A stretch of DNA of 9,171 bases from an uncultured Eubacteriales bacterium (GTDB taxonomy: Bacteria > Bacillota > Clostridia > Oscillospirales > CAG-272): the NCBI GenBank assembly GCA_934446485.1, contig CAKSEM010000053.1, positions 1 to 9,171 on the forward strand. The letters are read 5' to 3'. Positions 1 through 6,139 of the stretch are shown here, one piece after another. The notes under the pieces are model-generated. The model worked only from the letters and a program-made list of their open reading frames with translations, had not been told where the DNA came from and made no database searches. Both the position numbers and the translations under genes were made by a program. Positions within the stretch are counted from its first letter, which is position 1. Every line of letters starts with the position of its first letter.

Positions 1-84
1 ATTCAGAAAGCTGTCGCAGACCGACAGCTGCACGGAAGAAACACGATGGGGATAAGGAAACATCATGGCTGCAAAAAGGAGAAA
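1..84. repeat. Direct repeat copy 1 with internal hairpin
   Basis: This is the first of two diverged copies of an ~84-bp element (the second is at 166-248, 165 bp downstream). The first 35 bases match with about six substitutions. After that the copies keep GGAAACATC and GCTGCAA blocks, separated by small indels. The copy contains a perfect dyad: AGCTGTCG at 9-16 and CGACAGCT at 22-29 around a 5-nt loop. It may start before the window. The strand is very poor in T, as is all of 1-240. Function is unknown. It could be an intergenic repeat family or part of a small RNA. A coding role is unlikely because the indels between copies are -2 and +1. Confidence 0.75.
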
Positions 85-165
85 CACGTGAACGAAAGAT
101 ACAGACAAAGAGAAGTATGCGGCATAAGCAACTAAACGAAGATGCAAAAGAAAAGACTAGCCGTA

Positions 166-248
166 ATTCAAAAAGCTGTCGCAGACTGGCAGCCGCACGG
201 AAGACAAACAAAGAGAGAGGAAACATCGCAGCTGCAACAGAAGAGAAA
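166..248. repeat. Direct repeat copy 2 with degenerate hairpin
   Basis: This is the second copy of the element at 1-84. The hairpin arms are AGCTGTCG (174-181) and TGGCAGCC (187-194). Relative to copy 1 the right arm has changed, but most pairs survive as Watson-Crick or G-U pairs. Only the outermost pair is lost. This is weakly suggestive of a conserved RNA structure, but two copies are too few to show covariation. The remainder up to the promoter at 317 shows no recognisable gene. Weaker similarity to the sequence after copy 1 may continue to about 275. Confidence 0.7.
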
Positions 249-316
249 TAACTGTGGGCAGAACAGGGACAAGTTAATGACGTGCCGGAGATAAATCAAT
301 CGATATGTGAAACAGG

Positions 317-346
317 ATGACATAGCGACTGCACGAATAGTATAAT
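317..346 (+). promoter_or_regulatory. Sigma-A-type promoter for the MATE gene
   Basis: The -35 box ATGACA (317-322, five of six consensus bases) and a perfect -10 box TATAAT (341-346) are separated by 18 bp. Transcription would start near 353 and give a leader of only about 23 nt. This carries an AGAGG ribosome binding site (365-369) six bases before the ATG at 376. The promoter is inferred from sequence only. Confidence 0.7.
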
Positions 347-375
347 TAACAAATAGGCTGTATCAGAGGTAAAAC

Positions 376-1755
376 ATGAAATTTGAATCAAAAAATATGT
401 GTGAAGGCCCGATCCTCAAAAGTATAATAATCTACACTATTCCCATAATTCTGACGGGGCTTTTGCAGCTGCTCTTTAATGCAGCAGATCTCGTCGTTGT
501 CGGTTGGTTCTGCGGTAGCGACTCTGTAGCTGCAGTCGGATCGACCGGATCGATTACAAACCTCATAGTCAACCTGTTCATCGGTCTTTCGGTCGGCGCA
601 GGTGTTGCAGTTGCCCAGGGGCTCGGTGCCGGAAACCGAGCCATGACCTCTGAGGCGGTTCACACTGCCATTCCCGTTGCACTTATCGGAGGAATCGTGC
701 TTACCGTTATCGGAGTCGTATTTTCCGGAACTTTCCTCGAGATGATGGGGACACCTGCGGGCAAGCTGCTTGATCTTTCGTCAATTTATATGCGCATATA
801 CTTTGCCGGAATGACGTTCAGCATGATATATAATTTCGGTGCTGCAATACTCCGTGCGGCAGGCGATACCCGTTCGCCGCTCATATTTCTTACAGCGGCA
901 GGAATTCTGAACGTCGTACTAAATATTCTTTTCGTTGCGGCTTTCCATATGGATGTAGCCGGCGTTGCTCTTGCGACGATCATATCGGAGGCACTCTCCG
1001 CAGTCCTCGTTCTGCGTGAGCTTGTCCGCCGCGATGATGCTTGCCGACTCAGCCTGAGAAACATGCACATATACGCAAGGTCGTTCATATGGATGATAAA
1101 GATCGGACTTCCCGCCGGTCTCCAAGGCTCGCTCTTCTCCATATCTAATGTTCTTATTCAGTCCTCCGTCAACTCATTCGGCGCCACTCATATGTCCGGC
1201 AGTGCCGCCGCTGCAAGCCTTGAGGGCTTTTGCTACGTCACGATGAACTCCTTCCATCAGACCGCGCTCAACTTCTGCGGACAGAACTACGGTGCAGGAA
1301 ATCTTCGCCGCGTGAACCGCGTGACCGCAACCTCGCTTGCCACTGTGGCGTGCGCGGGATTTATCGTCGGCAACCTCATATACATATTCGGCCGACCGCT
1401 TCTCGGTATATACATAACCGATTCACCGGAGGCGATAAACTACGGGATGGAACGCCTCCGCTTTATGCTCATACCATACTTCCTCTGCGGAATTATGGAT
1501 ACGACGACGGGCGCGATGCGCGGCATCGGATCGTCGATGACACCGATGGTAATTACGATCCTCGGCGTGTGCGTTATGCGTATCGTATGGATATATACAG
1601 TGTTTGCTATACCTCAGTATCACACATTTGCAGGTCTGTTTATATCTTATCCGATATCGTGGGCGCTCACTTTTGCCGCGCTTATTGTATCGTACATTAT
1701 CATTATGCACCGACGCAGTCGGACCGTGCCTGCCGAGTCTGCCGCAACGCATTGA
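376..1755 (+). CDS. MATE family efflux transporter
   Basis: The protein is 459 aa, the usual size for a MATE (multidrug and toxic compound extrusion) transporter. MATE proteins are inner-membrane antiporters that export cationic drugs, metabolites or other small molecules using Na+ or H+ gradients. It is hydrophobic throughout, with about twelve membrane segments in two related halves. The internal duplication is visible: AQGLGAGN at residues 80-87 matches GQNYGAGN at 302-309, and ILRAAGDTRSP at 158-168 matches AMRGIGSSMTP at 380-390. The N-terminal motif with NAADLVVVGWF (35-45) and AAVGSTGS (52-59) is typical of the prokaryotic DinF/YoeA-like branch. The C-terminus ends in a short basic cytosolic tail. 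The start is set by AGAGG six bases upstream and by its own promoter. The gene appears monocistronic. The substrate cannot be read from sequence, so no gene symbol is given. Confidence 0.95.
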   Translation: MKFESKNMCEGPILKSIIIYTIPIILTGLLQLLFNAADLVVVGWFCGSDSVAAVGSTGSITNLIVNLFIGLSVGAGVAVAQGLGAGNRAMTSEAVHTAIPVALIGGIVLTVIGVVFSGTFLEMMGTPAGKLLDLSSIYMRIYFAGMTFSMIYNFGAAILRAAGDTRSPLIFLTAAGILNVVLNILFVAAFHMDVAGVALATIISEALSAVLVLRELVRRDDACRLSLRNMHIYARSFIWMIKIGLPAGLQGSLFSISNVLIQSSVNSFGATHMSGSAAAASLEGFCYVTMNSFHQTALNFCGQNYGAGNLRRVNRVTATSLATVACAGFIVGNLIYIFGRPLLGIYITDSPEAINYGMERLRFMLIPYFLCGIMDTTTGAMRGIGSSMTPMVITILGVCVMRIVWIYTVFAIPQYHTFAGLFISYPISWALTFAALIVSYIIIMHRRSRTVPAESAATH

Positions 1756-1780
1756 CAAAATACTCTCAGTCTGATAAAAT
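1752..1780 (+). promoter_or_regulatory. Promoter of the peptidyl-prolyl isomerase gene, overlapping the MATE stop
   Basis: A perfect -35 box TTGACA (1752-1757) contains the MATE stop codon TGA (1753-1755). It is followed after 17 bp by a -10 box TAAAAT (1775-1780, five of six consensus bases). Transcription would start near 1787, leaving a leader of about 57 nt before the ATG at 1844. The -10 box overlaps the left arm of the hairpin at 1776-1821. Confidence 0.7.
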
Positions 1781-1821
1781 ATCTCACAGATGCTGCCGAT
1801 GCGGCACCTGTGAGATATTTT
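1776..1821. terminator. Nested hairpin, probable MATE terminator or promoter-overlapping dyad
   Basis: A perfect 14-bp inverted repeat spans AAAATATCTCACAG (1776-1789) and CTGTGAGATATTTT (1808-1821). An inner 5-bp dyad TGCCG/CGGCA sits at 1794-1798 and 1802-1806. The right arm ends in TTTT, so it can act as an intrinsic terminator for MATE transcripts, though the U-tract is short and the outer stem is AT-rich. The left arm overlaps the -10 box of the next gene, so it could instead be, or also be, an operator. The termination role is favoured because of its position directly after the MATE stop. Confidence 0.6.
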
Positions 1822-1843
1822 GCGAAAGGTACGGTAAACTTAT

Positions 1844-2314
1844 ATGCTACAGATCGAAATGACAGACGGAGGCATCATCGAGCTTGAGCTTGACAGAGAT
1901 GCCGCCCCCGAAACAGTAGACAATTTTGTGGAGCTTGCAAAGTCCGGATTTTATGACGGACTCATATTCCACCGCGTTATACGCGACTTCATGATACAGG
2001 GCGGTGATCCGACCGGCTCTGGTATGGGCGGCTCTGACCGACGCATACGCGGAGAGTTTGCGGCGAACGGGCATCAGAACCCGATCTCACACGTGAGAGG
2101 TGTGATCTCGATGGCGCGTGCGCAGGATCCGAATTCGGCATCCTCGCAATTCTTTATCGTTCATGCGGATGCGAAGTATCTTGATGGATCATATGCTGCT
2201 TTCGGTCACGTCACATCCGGAATGGATGTTGTGGATCGGATAGCGTGCGTTGAGACCGACATGATGGACCGTCCCGTAACGGAGCAGAAGATCAAAACGA
2301 TTCGCGTTATCTGA
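1844..2314 (+). CDS. Cyclophilin-type peptidyl-prolyl cis-trans isomerase
   Basis: The protein is 156 aa, a single cyclophilin domain with no signal peptide, so presumably cytosolic. It would catalyse cis-trans isomerisation of X-Pro bonds during protein folding. The active-site block is intact: FHRVIRDFMIQGGDP (residues 42-56), giving the catalytic Arg44, Phe49, Met50 and Gln52. Downstream are SMARA (89-93), SSQFFI (100-105, with Gln102 and Phe104) and LDGSYAAFG (113-121). Compared with human CypA, positions 121 (Trp) and 126 (His) are Tyr112 and Tyr117. Variation here is common in bacterial cyclophilins, and a Trp121 change usually lowers cyclosporin sensitivity. The best ribosome binding site is AAAGG at 1825-1829, an unusually long 14 nt from the ATG. 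No better in-frame start is present. The gene has its own promoter and ends at a strong bidirectional terminator. Confidence 0.93.
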   Translation: MLQIEMTDGGIIELELDRDAAPETVDNFVELAKSGFYDGLIFHRVIRDFMIQGGDPTGSGMGGSDRRIRGEFAANGHQNPISHVRGVISMARAQDPNSASSQFFIVHADAKYLDGSYAAFGHVTSGMDVVDRIACVETDMMDRPVTEQKIKTIRVI

Positions 2315-2329
2315 CGGTAAATGCGACAA

Positions 2330-2388
2330 AAAATCCCCGACAGAGCAATTCGTGATTTCCGAAGCGCTCTGCCGGGGATTTTACTTTT
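2330..2388. terminator. Bidirectional intrinsic terminator between convergent genes
   Basis: The outer arms AAAATCCCCG (2330-2339) and CGGGGATTTT (2373-2382) are extended, after one mismatch, by CAGAGC (2341-2346) and GCTCTG (2366-2371). Inner TTCG/CGAA pairs lie near 2349-2363. Downstream on + is TTTTACTTTTT; on - the run after the stem is also T-rich. It would end transcripts of both the isomerase and the solute-binding protein. Confidence 0.9.
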
Positions 2389-2396
2389 TGAAAGGC

Positions 2397-3896
2397 TTAT
2401 TTTCCAAGCTTTTTAGCCTTGTTGGTCATCTTCATGTTTGTGAGCTTTGCAAGTGATGCATAGCCGGAAGCGAGTCCGCTGCTTTCATTCTTGATGGAGT
2501 TGTCGAGCAGGGTCATAAATTCGCCCCACTGGTTCATATCTCCGTCGGAGAATATGTCGATGAGGTCATAGACCTTCGTGTTGAACACGATGTCGATCAT
2601 CTCACGAGACTCGGAGTCATAAACGCTTCTGCCCTTCAGCATCTTGTCGTAGAATGCAGGCTTCAGGTACTTCTGGGAGAGAGCTGCCATAGCTTCAACG
2701 ATGGTGTCGACCATCTCTGTATCACGGACAGTCTTCGGAATATATACCGCGCCGCCGCGCCACGGGTCTGCATATGAGCAATATGAGAGACTCGTGTTCC
2801 CCTTCGGAAGCGGAAGCACGCCGAACTCAACGTCATCCTCACGGAAAGCGGATACACCGCCGGTGTAGTCAAACCAGAAGAGCACGTTGCCGTCTATGAA
2901 GAGATCCGAGAGGTTCTTTGTGCCGTACTTGGTTTCAACGGTCTCCTGCTTTGAGCCGTACCATCTGGCAAGGCACGTGAGCGTGTCGTCACCGAATACC
3001 TTCGACATCTTGTCGGCAAGATTGGAAAGCTCGACGGGGAGTGTCTTTTCAACATACGGCACACCGTCGTCGTCAAATTTTGTGATGTTCATGCCGTCTG
3101 CAAATATCCACTGGACACCGCCGGGCTGACCGTAGCGGTATGCACCGGCTCCGGAAGTGTTTGCGGGAACTGCTTCGGCAACCTCAAACATCTTGTCGAA
3201 CGTCCATTCGCCGTTCTTTACGAGATCATAAAGTCCGGTCACGTTGTAGTTATTCGCAACATCCTTGTTGAAGAGCACGCAGGCAGTGTCGCCGAAATGG
3301 TTTGTTACGATAGGCCCGGTCAGGAAGAACAGCATATCCTTTATGTAATATGTGTCACTCATGCTGCTGACCCACCACTCCTGCGATATGTCGATCTTAT
3401 CAAAGTTCGAGACATCCATGATGGTGTTCTGGTTGAGAAGCTTCTGTCCAACGGTAAGCATGGAGCCGTAGACGAGGTCGTAAGACGATCCGCCTGCTTG
3501 AACCTCCTGGTTTACCTTTGCATGTGTTTCATCGCCGTTTTCGGTGATGACGTTCTGCCAGTCAATTCCGAAGATCTCCTCGAGAGAGCTCTGACGGCTG
3601 TATACAGCGTCGCTCAGAAGCTCACCGGTTACGTCCTCCTCGGTCGGGAAGTTGTCGTCCTCTCTGCCGATGTAGGTGAATGTCTGACCGTTGTAGTCAA
3701 CACCGGAGGCAAGATTTTTGACGTAAGAATCAATCTTGGCATTGTCTGCGGCATCCGGATCCTCTGTCACAGCGTCGGTCGAGCCGGAAGTCGATGTGCC
3801 GACGTTATTTTTGTTGCCGTTCTTTTCTCCGCACGAAGTAAAGAGAGGCAGCACCATGACGAGAGCCATGAGAAGCGCAAGAAGTGATCTTTTCAT
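2397..3896 (-). CDS. Extracellular solute-binding lipoprotein (orphan ABC receptor)
   Basis: From the chosen start the protein is 499 aa. It opens with a lipoprotein signal peptide: basic MKRS, a hydrophobic core at about residues 5-18, and a lipobox FTSC with Cys22. A Gly/Asn/Ser/Thr/acidic linker of about 35 residues follows, then a large two-lobe binding domain. Size, lipoprotein anchor and motifs such as GEWTFDKMFE fit the sugar-type (family 1-like) substrate-binding proteins common in Clostridia. It would sit on the outer face of the membrane and present a ligand, probably a carbohydrate, to an ABC importer. No permease or ATPase gene for it lies alongside. Upstream in-frame ATGs exist at 3917 and 3950. 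The one at 3950 falls at the predicted transcription start and is unlikely. The choice between 3896 and 3917 is open, since both have distant ribosome binding sites (AAAGG 13 nt before 3896). Ligand unknown. Confidence 0.88.
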   Translation of the reverse strand: MKRSLLALLMALVMVLPLFTSCGEKNGNKNNVGTSTSGSTDAVTEDPDAADNAKIDSYVKNLASGVDYNGQTFTYIGREDDNFPTEEDVTGELLSDAVYSRQSSLEEIFGIDWQNVITENGDETHAKVNQEVQAGGSSYDLVYGSMLTVGQKLLNQNTIMDVSNFDKIDISQEWWVSSMSDTYYIKDMLFFLTGPIVTNHFGDTACVLFNKDVANNYNVTGLYDLVKNGEWTFDKMFEVAEAVPANTSGAGAYRYGQPGGVQWIFADGMNITKFDDDGVPYVEKTLPVELSNLADKMSKVFGDDTLTCLARWYGSKQETVETKYGTKNLSDLFIDGNVLFWFDYTGGVSAFREDDVEFGVLPLPKGNTSLSYCSYADPWRGGAVYIPKTVRDTEMVDTIVEAMAALSQKYLKPAFYDKMLKGRSVYDSESREMIDIVFNTKVYDLIDIFSDGDMNQWGEFMTLLDNSIKNESSGLASGYASLAKLTNMKMTNKAKKLGK

Positions 3897-3931
3897 CAGT
3901 TTGCGTCTACCTTTCATAAATATTTTTATTT

Positions 3932-3949
3932 TGATCCTTGTTCGGATCA
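3932..3949. promoter_or_regulatory. Dyad at the predicted transcription start of the solute-binding protein gene
   Basis: TGATCC (3932-3937) and GGATCA (3944-3949) form a perfect 6-bp inverted repeat with a 6-bp spacer, directly downstream of the -10 box on the minus strand. It could be an operator or a 5'-end mRNA hairpin. A dyad this short can also occur by chance. Confidence 0.3.
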
Positions 3950-3958
3950 TTACAACTT

Positions 3959-3987
3959 ATTATATCACGTCTTATTGACGATGGCAA
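3959..3987 (-). promoter_or_regulatory. Promoter of the solute-binding protein gene
   Basis: On the minus strand, -35 box TTGCCA (3987-3982) and a perfect TATAAT (3964-3959) are separated by 17 bp. The start would be near 3952, giving a leader of about 55 nt to the ATG at 3896. This supports rejecting the longest reading frame, which begins at 3950. Confidence 0.75.
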
Positions 3988-4024
3988 GAGTTATTTTTAG
4001 AGAACGGCAGATTTTTTTGTGCAT

Positions 4025-4045
4025 ATTGCCGCGGCGCATTGCCGC
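4025..4045. repeat. Short direct repeat upstream of the isomerase/epimerase promoter
   Basis: ATTGCCGC occurs at 4025-4032 and again at 4038-4045, with a 13-bp period, ending exactly at the -35 box (4046). It lies in the 58 bp between two divergent promoters (3988-4045). It could be a regulator-binding site, but no matching regulator is encoded in the window. Confidence 0.4.
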
Positions 4046-4073
4046 TTGACATATCGCCCGGTATTGGTATAAT
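4046..4073 (+). promoter_or_regulatory. Strong extended -10 promoter for the TIM-barrel gene
   Basis: A perfect TTGACA (4046-4051) and a perfect TATAAT (4068-4073) are 16 bp apart, with TGG immediately before the -10 (an extended -10, TGNTATAAT). The leader is about 27 nt and carries GGAGGA (4093-4098), eight bases before the ATG. Both signals predict strong expression. Confidence 0.85.
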
Positions 4074-4106
4074 ATATTTTGAATCAATATACGGAGGAGA
4101 TACATT

Positions 4107-4877
4107 ATGGAGCGAGAACTCAGTATTCAGGTATACAGCATTGCGGATCATATGAGCTGTGAGGAGGACGTGCGCCGCTCATTTGAAAGCCTTGCGTCGT
4201 ACGGATACAGCGGAGTGCAGACGGCAGGGGCATTTACGTTTGGCGCGGAACGGTATGCCGACGCAGCGCACAGCGCGGGGCTGAAGATCATCGGCACCCA
4301 TGTGAAGATGGATCTTCTGCGCGACACAGAAGCGGCGGTACGGCTCCACCGTACTCTCGGTACAAGGTTCGCCGGTATCGGCGCCATGCCGTCGTTCATC
4401 GACGGCGACTTTACACCGCAGAGCATATCACGCTTTATCGACGATGCGAATTCCGTTGCCGAAGCGCTGTCGGAGCATGGCTTGAAGTTTACGTATCATC
4501 ATCATTCGATCGAGCTGTGCCGCCTCGGCAATGAGACGGTGCTCGAGCTTTTGCTGCGTGAGCTGGATCCGCAGAGAACATCGTTCGTGCTTGATACATA
4601 TTGGCTTCAGCAGGGCGGTGCCTCGGTCACGGACTGGATATGCCGCTTTGCGGGAAGGGTAGATATACTGCATCTTAAGGATATGGGCGTGCCGTTCGGA
4701 AAGAATGACTGCACTATGACTGAACTCGGCGCGGGGAACATCGATTTCCGTGAGGTGCTGCGTGCAGCGGACTTTGCCGGTGTGAGCCATCTCTGCTACG
4801 AGCAGGACGGCGGTCACGCGGTCGATTCTCTCGAGAGTGCGCGGGTATCGGCGGAATACTTCTTTTCGATAGCCTGA
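4107..4877 (+). CDS. Sugar phosphate isomerase/epimerase-type TIM-barrel protein
   Basis: The protein is 256 aa with no signal peptide, so likely cytosolic. Its length and motif order match the xylose-isomerase-like TIM-barrel family (AP endonuclease family 2). Members are metal-dependent enzymes that isomerise or epimerise sugars, inositols or related polyols. Visible candidate metal or substrate residues are the HHHSIE block (131-136), DTYW (163-166, Asp163), HLKD (189-192, His189 and Asp192), ELGAG (206-210) and YEQDG (231-235, Glu232). The start is well fixed by a strong ribosome binding site and promoter. The gene stands alone but is divergent from the solute-binding protein gene across a shared control region. 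A joint role in uptake and metabolism of a sugar or polyol is possible but is only inferred. The family is functionally broad, so the exact reaction cannot be assigned and no symbol is given. Confidence 0.85.
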   Translation: MERELSIQVYSIADHMSCEEDVRRSFESLASYGYSGVQTAGAFTFGAERYADAAHSAGLKIIGTHVKMDLLRDTEAAVRLHRTLGTRFAGIGAMPSFIDGDFTPQSISRFIDDANSVAEALSEHGLKFTYHHHSIELCRLGNETVLELLLRELDPQRTSFVLDTYWLQQGGASVTDWICRFAGRVDILHLKDMGVPFGKNDCTMTELGAGNIDFREVLRAADFAGVSHLCYEQDGGHAVDSLESARVSAEYFFSIA

Positions 4878-4898
4878 AGTGAATTTTTATAACGGTAA

Positions 4899-4930
4899 AA
4901 AGAGAGATCATCGTATGATGATCTCTCTTT
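4899..4930. terminator. Bidirectional terminator shared with the pot operon
   Basis: A perfect 14-bp stem runs from AAAGAGAGATCATC (4899-4912) to GATGATCTCTCTTT (4917-4930) with the loop GTAT. On the minus strand the stem is followed by a TTTTT run, favouring termination of the leftward pot operon. On + the tail is only TTT. It sits between two convergent genes, 22 bp after the + stop and 40 bp after the potD stop. Confidence 0.85.
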
Positions 4931-4969
4931 CGTATGATTGAATGTTGAGAAATGAGGCGGCGGTAATCT

Positions 4970-6112
4970 TCAGCCTTCATTTACGACCTCTTCCCAGAGT
5001 GCGTTGTATATCTTTCTCGTTTCGCTGTCCATGTCGTGGAAGTATTCGGTCTTCGGCATAGCATCATCTGCGGGGTAAAGTATCTCATTTCCGCAGAGGC
5101 TGTAATCGGGGTTGCTCGTCACGGCAGTGTTCGGAGACGCATAACGGATGTACTCAGCGTTGGCAAGCGCGACCTCGGGCTCGAGCAGGAAGTTGATGTA
5201 GAGCATTGCAGCCTCATAATTGGATGCGTTCTTAGGAACGCACGCCGAGTCTATGAATATGTTCGTGCCCTCTTTCGGATAGACGAACGCGAGATCGTCG
5301 TTGTTCTCCTTCATCGTGAGGAAATCTCCCGCATAGTACGGTGCGATGGCGGCGTTTCCGCCCTCCATCTTGTTGAACACCTCGTCCATGACGCGTCCCT
5401 GAAGCACTGAATTCTGTTCCTTCAGCTTATCTGCCGCCGCACGCCAGTCTGCCTCGTCCGTTGTGTTCACATCGATCCCGAGAAGGAACTGTGCTATGGC
5501 GAATGCGTCGCGCGGGTTGTTGAATGTCAGTATTTCGTCGGAATACTTTTCGTCCCACATGACTTCCCAGCTGTCGGGCGTTCCTTCAACCATAGTTGTA
5601 TTGTATATGAGTCCGACCATGCCGACGTTGTACGGGACGCTGTATGTCTCGTCGGGGTCAAAGTACGCGCCGCGGTAGCGTTCGTCGATATACTTGTAGT
5701 TGTCGATCATAGAGAAGTCGAGAGGGGTGAGCATATCCTCGTCGATCAGACGCGCGATCATGTAGTCGGACGGGATAACGACATCGTACGATACGGCACC
5801 GGGTTTCATTTTTGCATACATAGATTCGTTCGAGTCGAAGTTTGTGTAGTTTACGTGGATACCGGTCAGATTTTCAAATGCGCGGTTCACATCGAGAGAG
5901 CCGTCCGAGCCGTCGGAGATATACTCTCCCCAGTTGAACACGTTGATGGTGACTCCCGCGTATTTTGACTTTCCGTCCGAGCCGATAAAGTATTCGCCGG
6001 TCGGATCGGATTTCAGGCGGTCATACTTGTCGCCGCACGAAGTGAGGATGAGCGACGACAGAAGTACGACTCCGGTAAGAGCTGAGGATATTATACGAGT
6101 CAGTATTTTCAC
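4970..6112 (-). CDS. potD: Spermidine/putrescine ABC transporter substrate-binding lipoprotein PotD
   Basis: The 380-aa protein is the receptor of the polyamine importer. Its signal peptide ends in the lipobox LTSC (Cys26), so it is a membrane-anchored lipoprotein, as expected in a monoderm, unlike the soluble periplasmic E. coli PotD. Family landmarks in order: FNWGEY (59-64), SNESMYAKMK (94-103), VIPSDY (112-117), NNPRDAF (198-204), YPKEG (278-282), DSACVP (288-293) and YASPN (324-328). By recalled alignment, the polyamine-contacting Trp34, Tyr37, Ser83, Tyr85, Asp257 and Tyr293 of E. coli are kept as Trp61, Tyr64, Ser115, Tyr117, Asp288 and Tyr324. The Trp229 and Trp255 positions look like Tyr259 and Phe286. 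The start codon is GTG (6112-6110), set by AAGGAG nine bases upstream. It is the last gene of potABCD, 27 bp after potC. Spermidine or putrescine preference is not determined. Confidence 0.93.
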   Translation of the reverse strand: MKILTRIISSALTGVVLLSSLILTSCGDKYDRLKSDPTGEYFIGSDGKSKYAGVTINVFNWGEYISDGSDGSLDVNRAFENLTGIHVNYTNFDSNESMYAKMKPGAVSYDVVIPSDYMIARLIDEDMLTPLDFSMIDNYKYIDERYRGAYFDPDETYSVPYNVGMVGLIYNTTMVEGTPDSWEVMWDEKYSDEILTFNNPRDAFAIAQFLLGIDVNTTDEADWRAAADKLKEQNSVLQGRVMDEVFNKMEGGNAAIAPYYAGDFLTMKENNDDLAFVYPKEGTNIFIDSACVPKNASNYEAAMLYINFLLEPEVALANAEYIRYASPNTAVTSNPDYSLCGNEILYPADDAMPKTEYFHDMDSETRKIYNALWEEVVNEG

Positions 6113-6139
6113 TTTTTATTTCTCCTTTTTATGATAGGC

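Noticed and set aside
1..248. CRISPR array
   Set aside because: Only two copies, 165 bp apart, diverged and ~84 bp long. There is no regular spacer structure and no cas gene.
142..294. A 50-codon + strand frame with an ATG, covering repeat copy 2
   Set aside because: There is no ribosome binding site of note, the composition is explained by T-depletion, and a second overlapping frame is equally open. Repeat indels break the frame between copies.
1230..1862. A 210-codon + strand frame overlapping the MATE gene and running into the isomerase gene
   Set aside because: It is out of frame with two well-supported genes and its product is Arg/Cys/Tyr-rich with no recognisable domain, so it is a shadow frame.
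3297..3887. A 196-codon + strand frame opposite the solute-binding protein gene
   Set aside because: The minus-strand gene has a lipoprotein signal, promoter and terminator. The opposite frame has none of these.
3951..4106. Riboswitch in the divergent intergenic region
   Set aside because: Predicted leaders are about 55 and 27 nt, too short for known riboswitch classes, and no terminator-like alternative structure is visible.
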